Shown one piece after another: positions 59,050 through 64,000 of a stretch of DNA of 64,000 bases. Source of the stretch: Hymenobacter yonginensis. GTDB lineage: Bacteria; Bacteroidota; Bacteroidia; Cytophagales; Hymenobacteraceae. The notes under the pieces were generated by a model. The model saw only the letters and a program-made list of their open reading frames with translations. It was not told the DNA's origin and did not search any database. Position 1 is the stretch's first letter; each line of letters opens with the position of its first letter. The stretch is from contig NZ_CP115396.1 in the NCBI RefSeq assembly GCF_027625995.1, forward strand, positions 2,852,001 through 2,916,000. The letters are read 5' to 3'. Made by a program: the position numbers and the translations under genes.

Positions 59050-60054
59050 CTACTTGTTGGTCGTTTTGGTTTCGGTTTCCACCGTGGTGCCGTTGGGCTT
59101 CACGGTAGTGGTTTCTACTTCCTTCTTGGTCTTGTCCTTGCCGCCGCCGAACACCGAGAAGTGCACGTAGCGCTTGGGGTTGGCCTGGAAGTCGGTGAGC
59201 AGCGTGTTGGTGCTGGCGGCCGTGGCGTTGAGGTTGTTGTAAAGCGTAGTGTCGTTCATCAGCTTACCCAACGAACCTTTCTGGTCCGACAGCGAGCGGT
59301 TGAGCGTGGTCATGGTGCCTTGTGCCTCCGTCATGGTGGCGTTGAGCTTGCGCATGGCAGGGCCCACGGGAGCATTCTTCAGCGAGTCGCTGAGGGTAGA
59401 AAAGTTGGTGGCAATCCGGTCGAACTTGGCGCTGGTCTTATTCAGCTCCGAGGTCAGGCGGGCCATGTTGGTGGTAATCTGGTTGATGTTGCGCTGGTTC
59501 ATGATCAGCAAGTTCTTCAGCGCCTCGGTGCTCCCTTGGGCGTTGAGCAGGGTGGCCTGCAGGCTTACCTTCGCCTCTTTGCTCAGGAAGCCATTCACCT
59601 TCGTCAGCGTCGAGTCAACGGTGCCCAGCACCGGCAGGGCCTTGGCCTGGAAGGCGTCAGTGATGCTGGCCACGGTGTAGGATTTCAGCTCTTCGCCGCC
59701 GTCGTACACCTTGGAGTTGCGGCCCAGAAACAGGGTAATGGTTTTCGAGCCCAGCAGCGAACCACTCAGGCTGGCCACCGTCGAGTCGCCGACCACCACA
59801 TCCTTCTGCAGCTCCACGGCCACTTTCACCTTGTTGCCTTCTTCCGGCAGCAGGCGCATTTCCTTCACCTGGCCCACTTTCACGCCGTTCAGAATCACGG
59901 GGTTGCCTACTGTGAGGCCGTCCACGTTGTCGTAGCGGGCATAGTAGGTGTGGTCTGAGGAAAGCAGATTGCTGCCCTTCAGGAAATTAAAGCCCAGGTA
60001 CAGTGCTACCAGGGCCACGATGCCCAACAGGGCTACTTTGATTTCTTTCGACAC
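59050..60054 (-). CDS. MlaD/MCE family phospholipid-transport protein
   Basis: 334 aa from the GTG at 60054 (MSKEIKVALLGIVALVALYL), the common family start; a TTG three codons earlier is possible. One membrane anchor, then the MCE domain (YYARYDNVDGLTVGNPVILN, VKVGQVKEMRLL, LSGSLLGSKTITLFLG; about residues 35-110), a long helical region for hexamer channel formation, and a polar Thr/Lys tail. Part of lipid transport between inner and outer membrane. Other Mla genes are not in the window. 58 bases after the amidase gene, likely same operon. Confidence 0.9.
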   Translation of the reverse strand: MSKEIKVALLGIVALVALYLGFNFLKGSNLLSSDHTYYARYDNVDGLTVGNPVILNGVKVGQVKEMRLLPEEGNKVKVAVELQKDVVVGDSTVASLSGSLLGSKTITLFLGRNSKVYDGGEELKSYTVASITDAFQAKALPVLGTVDSTLTKVNGFLSKEAKVSLQATLLNAQGSTEALKNLLIMNQRNINQITTNMARLTSELNKTSAKFDRIATNFSTLSDSLKNAPVGPAMRKLNATMTEAQGTMTTLNRSLSDQKGSLGKLMNDTTLYNNLNATAASTNTLLTDFQANPKRYVHFSVFGGGKDKTKKEVETTTVKPNGTTVETETKTTNK

Positions 60055-60112
60055 GGTGGTCAAGGGTTAGTGAGAGGCGAGAGAAGGCCGCGGCAACGCG
60101 CGGTCTGGCGGG

Positions 60113-60937
60113 CTATTCCCCATTCATGGCCTCCAACTCGTTCTTATAGTCGCGGAAGGCCCGGAAGATACCCGAGGCCATATACGACTGATTGGTCTTA
60201 TCGTTCAGGTAGGCTTCTTCCTGGCGGTTGGTCAGGAAGCCGGATTCAATGAGTACCGACGGCATGGTGGATTTCCAGAGCACCAGAAAACCGGCCTGCT
60301 TCACCCCGCGCGAGGTGCGTTTCACAGTCGTGCGGAACTGCTTATCCACTTTTTGGGCAAACCGAATGCTGTTCACGATGTGGGCACTCTGGTAGAGCGA
60401 AAACAGAATATGGCTCTGCGGCGAAGTCGGGTCGAAGCCGTTGTAGCGTTCCTTATAATTGTCTTCCTGCAGAATTACGGCGTTTTCGCGCTTGGCCACC
60501 GACAGGTTGGCGTCGGTCTTGTGCGGGCCCATGGTCCAGACTTCAGTGCCATAGGCGCCGGGGGCTGCAGCGTTGCAGTGCACCGAGATGAAAAGGTCGG
60601 CATTGTGCTTATTGGCAATGCCGGCGCGGTCGGCCAGCTCCACGAACACGTCGGTTTTGCGGGTGTAGACAACCTTTACGCCCGGCATCGAATCCTCTAT
60701 CTGCCGGCCCAGGGCCAGAATAATTTTCAGGGCCACGTCGGCTTCGCGGGCTTTCACGCCCGCGCAGCCCCGGTCTTTGCCGCCGTGGCCGGCATCGAGC
60801 ACTACGGTCCGCAGGTGGTAGCCCTGCGGCTTAGTCGAAAGAACAGGACGTGGGGCCGGGCCTTCCGGCGCTACCGCCGCCGGAGCACCAGAAAAACAGA
60901 GCAACCCCAGCAAACACAACGTGACAATATTCCGCAC
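60113..60937 (-). CDS. N-acetylmuramoyl-L-alanine amidase (Amidase_3)
   Basis: 274 aa from the GTG at 60937 (MRNIVTLCLLGLLCFSGAPA signal). Zinc amidase core: VVLDAGHGGKDRGCAG (first His ligand), READVALKIILALG (Glu ligand), DLFISVHCNAAAPGAYGTEV (second His) and MPSVLIESGFLTNRQEEAYL (catalytic Glu). Splits peptide stems from peptidoglycan in the periplasm. Divergent from lptD and upstream of the MlaD-like gene. Confidence 0.93.
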   Translation of the reverse strand: MRNIVTLCLLGLLCFSGAPAAVAPEGPAPRPVLSTKPQGYHLRTVVLDAGHGGKDRGCAGVKAREADVALKIILALGRQIEDSMPGVKVVYTRKTDVFVELADRAGIANKHNADLFISVHCNAAAPGAYGTEVWTMGPHKTDANLSVAKRENAVILQEDNYKERYNGFDPTSPQSHILFSLYQSAHIVNSIRFAQKVDKQFRTTVKRTSRGVKQAGFLVLWKSTMPSVLIESGFLTNRQEEAYLNDKTNQSYMASGIFRAFRDYKNELEAMNGE

Positions 60938-60967
60938 AGACTTCGTTAGTGAAGAGCAGCGACGCGC

Positions 60968-60976
60968 TACCTTTGC
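60968..60976 (+). promoter_or_regulatory. Putative -7 promoter box for lptD
   Basis: TACCTTTGC, the same nonamer as before pgi and inside palindrome E, 74 bases before the lptD ATG. The -33 region is not distinct. Confidence 0.5.
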
Positions 60977-61049
60977 AAACCGCCACAAAATAAACGAATA
61001 AAACTACGTGGCCGTACCCGAGCCCTTGCCGACCGATACGATTATTTTT

Positions 61050-63923
61050 ATGCGCGGATTTATTCTGCGGGGCCTGCGGGCTACCGGGCCAGCTGTGTTG
61101 TGCCTGCTGGCGGCACTCGGACTATTGAATTTCACGGCCCAGGCGCAGGCCCCTACCCCGCGCCGGCAGCAGGCCACCTCGGTGCCCGCCGACGTGCGCC
61201 GCCCCGCCCAGATTCTGCGCGCCGACACAACCCGCTCGGGGCTGCAGCGCCCCCGCTCCGGCACCGCCGCCGACACCAGCGGCTTGGTGCGCCGCGGCAC
61301 CTCCCCCGACTCGCTGAACGTGGCCGCCGGCGCCCGCAGAGGCGGCGTGGAAACCACCGTGAAGTACGCCGCCAAAGATTCCATCCGGTTTGTGGTAGGC
61401 GAGAAAAAGGCCATTCTGTATGATGCAGCCAGCGTGAACTACGGCGAGATGGACCTGAAGGCCAACCGCATTACCGTCGACTACAGCAACAACCTGCTCA
61501 CGGCCGAAGGCACCCAGGACTCCACCGGCAAAACCCGCGGCCGTCCCGTGTTCAAGAACGGCGCCGAAACCTACCAGGCCGGCCGCATCAACTACAACTT
61601 CAAGAGCAAGAAAGGCAAGATTGCCGACGCCGTAACCCAGCAGGGCGAAGGATTCGTGCACGCCGAAGTCATCAAGAAAAACCAGTTCAACGAAATCTAC
61701 GGCCGCAACGGGCGCTACACCACATGCAACCTCGAGCACCCGCACTTCTACATCAACGCCAGCAAGATGAAGGTGATTCCGGGCCAGAAAGTGGTAACCG
61801 GCCCCTTCAACCTGGTGATTGGCGGCATCCCCACGCCACTGGGGCTGCCGTTCGGCTATTTCCCCTCGCCCAGTTCCACCCGCGCCTCGGGCCTGATTAT
61901 CCCTACGTTCGGGCAATCCACGGACCGGGGCTTTTTCCTGCGTAATGGCGGCTACTATTGGGCCGCCAACGACAATATCGGCGTGCGTTTCACCGGCGAC
62001 GTCTACTCGGGTGCGGGCCAGCAGTTCGGTGGTTGGCGCGGCCAGGCCGAGATGCAGTACATCAAGCGCTACCGCTACAATGGCCTGCTGAGCTTCGAAT
62101 TTTCGTCGAGGCCCGCCGAGCGGCTGCTGCAGGAAGACGGCGTGACGGCCTCGGGCGCGGTGTTTCGGCAGCCCCGAAGCCCCAAAACACTATGGCTGCG
62201 CTGGAGCCACTCGCCTACCCCGCGTCCCGGCGGCGGCCGGTTCTCGGCCAGCGTGAATGCTGGCAGCTCCGACTACAACCAGCAGAACTCGTTTGAGCCG
62301 CGCCGCTTCCTGACGCCGGCTTTCTCCTCTACCATCAGCTACAGCAAGCAGCTGCGCAACGCGCCCATCAACTACTCGCTGAACCTGAGCCAGACCCAGA
62401 ACACGCAAACCGGCGAAATGAGCTTCGTGCTGCCCGACGCCACGGTGCAGGTGGCGCGGCAGTACCCGTACCAGTGGCTGGGCATTTCGCCGAGCGGCAA
62501 ATTCTACGAGCAGTTGTCCTTCTCCTACTCGCTCACGGGCCAGAACAAGGTCACGAACACCCAGGCGGCGCGGCAGCTCACGGGCGTGCCGCTGCTGGGC
62601 GGCACCAACGCCGGTAGCGTCATCCCGATTAAGCTCGAAAATATTGCGACTCTGCTGCGCAACTCCCAGACCGGCCTGCGCCACGACTTCCAGATCCAGC
62701 TGGGCAGCTACAACGTGCTCAAACACATCAACGTCAGCCCAGCCATCAGCTACAACGAAGTCTGGTATTTCAAGCGACTGGATTACAGCTATAACCCCGT
62801 TGCTCAGGCAATCCGGGTAGATACCACCACCAGCTTCAACCGCCTCTACACGGTATCGGGCGGCGTGAACCTGGGTACCAACTTCTATGGCACACTAAAC
62901 CGCAAGGGCACGCGCAAAATCCAGGCAATCCGCCACAAGGTTACGCCCAACATCAGCTACCAGTACGCGCCCAACGCCAACCCCGACTACCGCCAGAGCC
63001 TCAACCTGCCGCTGGGCACCAGCCTCGATGGGCAGGGCCGCTTGGTGGATTCGCGCATTTTCTCGCGCTACGAAGGATTCCTGTACGGCACGCCCGCCGG
63101 GCAGCGCCAGAGCCAGGTGAGCTTCTCGCTGCAGAACGCCGTGGAAATGAAGGTGCGCAACAAGAACGACACCACCGGCACCACGCCGTTCAACAAAGTC
63201 AGTTTGATTGACGGACTCGACTTCAGCGCCGGCTACAACTTCCTGGCCGTGGGCCCAAAACTGAGCCCGCTCAGCGCCACGTTCCGCACGCAGATAGCCA
63301 AAAAGCTCAGCGTCAACATCACCTCGTCGTTTGACTTCTACCAGCGCGACACCTCGGGCGTGACCATCGACAAGTTCCTGTTCGACCAGGATAACCGCCG
63401 CCTGACGCGCCTCACGTCGGCTTCGCTGCAGCTGAACTACCAGTTCAACCCGGCGCAGAACCCGAACAAGAAAAGCAACATACCGCGCGCTGTGGCCCCC
63501 GTAAATGACCCCACGCTCGGCAACCCCAACCCTATCAACCCCTACGAGGACTACGTGGACTTCGAGCTGCCCTGGGAAATGACCACCGGCTTCTCCATTC
63601 TCTACGTCGATCCGGGCGTGCGGCCTTCGCGCGGCACCTACGTGCGTACCCGTGCCTTTACCACGGCCGCCCTCAACCTGAGCGGCTCCGTGAAGCTGAC
63701 CAGCAACACCCGTGTCGGCTACACCACCAACTACGACTTCATCAACAAAAACCCGGCTTTCACTTCGCTGGACATCTTCCGCGACCTGCACTGCTGGCAG
63801 ATTACGGCCAACTGGCGCCCGTTCAGCGGCTACGGCCAGGGCTACTTCGTGACCATTGCCGCCAAGTCGGCGCTGCTGCAGGATCTGAAGCTGAACCGCA
63901 ACCGCACGTTCCTGAACTATTAG
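61050..63923 (+). CDS. lptD: LPS-assembly protein LptD, Bacteroidota type
   Basis: 957 aa from the ATG at 61050 (MRGFILRGLRATGPAVLCLL signal). After a Pro/Arg-rich linker (residues 35-90) comes the OstA/LptA-like jellyroll (AAKDSIRFVVGEKKAILYDA, NRITVDYSNNLLTAEGTQDS, VFKNGAETYQAGRINYNFKS) and then a large beta-barrel with PTPLGLPFGYFPSPSSTRAS near its start. It would insert lipopolysaccharide into the outer leaflet. The neighbouring amidase and MlaD genes make this an envelope-biogenesis block. Confidence 0.9.
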   Translation: MRGFILRGLRATGPAVLCLLAALGLLNFTAQAQAPTPRRQQATSVPADVRRPAQILRADTTRSGLQRPRSGTAADTSGLVRRGTSPDSLNVAAGARRGGVETTVKYAAKDSIRFVVGEKKAILYDAASVNYGEMDLKANRITVDYSNNLLTAEGTQDSTGKTRGRPVFKNGAETYQAGRINYNFKSKKGKIADAVTQQGEGFVHAEVIKKNQFNEIYGRNGRYTTCNLEHPHFYINASKMKVIPGQKVVTGPFNLVIGGIPTPLGLPFGYFPSPSSTRASGLIIPTFGQSTDRGFFLRNGGYYWAANDNIGVRFTGDVYSGAGQQFGGWRGQAEMQYIKRYRYNGLLSFEFSSRPAERLLQEDGVTASGAVFRQPRSPKTLWLRWSHSPTPRPGGGRFSASVNAGSSDYNQQNSFEPRRFLTPAFSSTISYSKQLRNAPINYSLNLSQTQNTQTGEMSFVLPDATVQVARQYPYQWLGISPSGKFYEQLSFSYSLTGQNKVTNTQAARQLTGVPLLGGTNAGSVIPIKLENIATLLRNSQTGLRHDFQIQLGSYNVLKHINVSPAISYNEVWYFKRLDYSYNPVAQAIRVDTTTSFNRLYTVSGGVNLGTNFYGTLNRKGTRKIQAIRHKVTPNISYQYAPNANPDYRQSLNLPLGTSLDGQGRLVDSRIFSRYEGFLYGTPAGQRQSQVSFSLQNAVEMKVRNKNDTTGTTPFNKVSLIDGLDFSAGYNFLAVGPKLSPLSATFRTQIAKKLSVNITSSFDFYQRDTSGVTIDKFLFDQDNRRLTRLTSASLQLNYQFNPAQNPNKKSNIPRAVAPVNDPTLGNPNPINPYEDYVDFELPWEMTTGFSILYVDPGVRPSRGTYVRTRAFTTAALNLSGSVKLTSNTRVGYTTNYDFINKNPAFTSLDIFRDLHCWQITANWRPFSGYGQGYFVTIAAKSALLQDLKLNRNRTFLNY

Positions 63924-63929
63924 ATTCGG

Positions 63930-63965
63930 AGAGTAGCGCGAACTACCAGGTTCGCGCTACTGCTG
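63930..63965. repeat. Hairpin of AGTAGCGCGAACT family (D), copy 2
   Basis: AGAGTAGCGCGAACTACCAG pairs with GTTCGCGCTACTGCT just after the lptD stop. Same family as 30538-30638. The window ends 35 bases later, so a second hairpin may lie outside. Confidence 0.7.
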
Positions 63966-64000
63966 TGCCAGCTCTGTGCGTGCGTAGCGGCTGCGTTTGG

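Noticed and set aside
1-64000. tRNA, rRNA, riboswitch or complete transposon
   Set aside because: Scanned by eye on both strands for tRNA-like arms, conserved rRNA blocks, known riboswitch cores and transposase motifs; none convincing. A covariance-model search would be decisive.

Overview
The window is chromosomal DNA from a high-GC member of the Bacteroidota, most likely Hymenobacter or a close relative in the Cytophagales. This rests on family content (OmpA proteins with PD40 repeats, DUF5916, DUF2490, DUF5723, BlaI/M56 pairs, a Bacteroidota-type LptD), on Bacteroidota-style TAnnTTTG promoter boxes, and on the lack of Shine-Dalgarno sequences before most starts. The genus is inferred; no rRNA is present. 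I found no tRNA, rRNA, CRISPR array, prophage or complete insertion sequence. About 52 protein genes fill nearly the whole window.

Layout. 0.2-9.6 kb: a PorE-like OmpA envelope protein, a DUF6702 protein, a transaldolase-fusion-type glucose-6-phosphate isomerase, a cupin, the rseP and dxr genes, and a GreA/GreB-like protein. 9.6-12.6 kb: lower-GC orphan genes, a broken nucleotidyltransferase pair and a GH3 enzyme. 12.6-17.3 kb: OsmC, dnaA, and a 5'-nucleotidase split into two genes. 17.4-21.5 kb: both subunits of methylmalonyl-CoA mutase (mutA, mutB); the GTPase chaperone meaB lies at 39 kb. 21.5-25.4 kb: an accessory island of low-GC orphan genes, gene remnants and a divergent HxlR/metallo-hydrolase pair. 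25.5-42.7 kb: mostly envelope and enzyme genes (beta-barrels, CPBP protease, DnaJ-like membrane protein, FAD oxidoreductase, L,D-transpeptidase, Nudix, DUF5916). 42.9-46.5 kb: a BlaI repressor with an M56 sensor protease, then folB. 46.7-55.9 kb: DivIVA-like, WD40, phosphopantetheinyl transferase, redoxin, S41 protease, SirB1-like, DinB-like and DUF5694 genes. 56.1-58.9 kb: a second small low-GC island at the 3' end of an acyl-CoA carboxylase beta gene. 59-64 kb: MlaD, an amidase and LptD, an outer-membrane biogenesis group.

Three things stand out. First, the blaI promoter (45.93-46.01 kb) carries three copies of the palindrome TACGA-N6-TCGTA: one between the -33 and -7 boxes, one over the expected transcription start and one upstream. 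Second, two housekeeping genes, mutB and the acyl-CoA carboxylase beta gene, are each followed by low-GC cargo and then by a decayed copy of their own 3' end fused in frame to a fragment of another gene (a local orphan family at mutB, a zeta-toxin-like P-loop at the carboxylase). This looks like a repeated insertion process acting at gene tails. Third, the intergenic space is filled with large inverted repeats from at least nine sequence families, some in two or more copies. One 165-172 bp element occurs twice, each time between convergent genes and each time with a terminator-like hairpin at its centre.

Start codons were re-chosen for many genes from signal peptides, family N-termini and spacing; alternatives are given. 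Family names come from recognising motifs by eye, without any database search.
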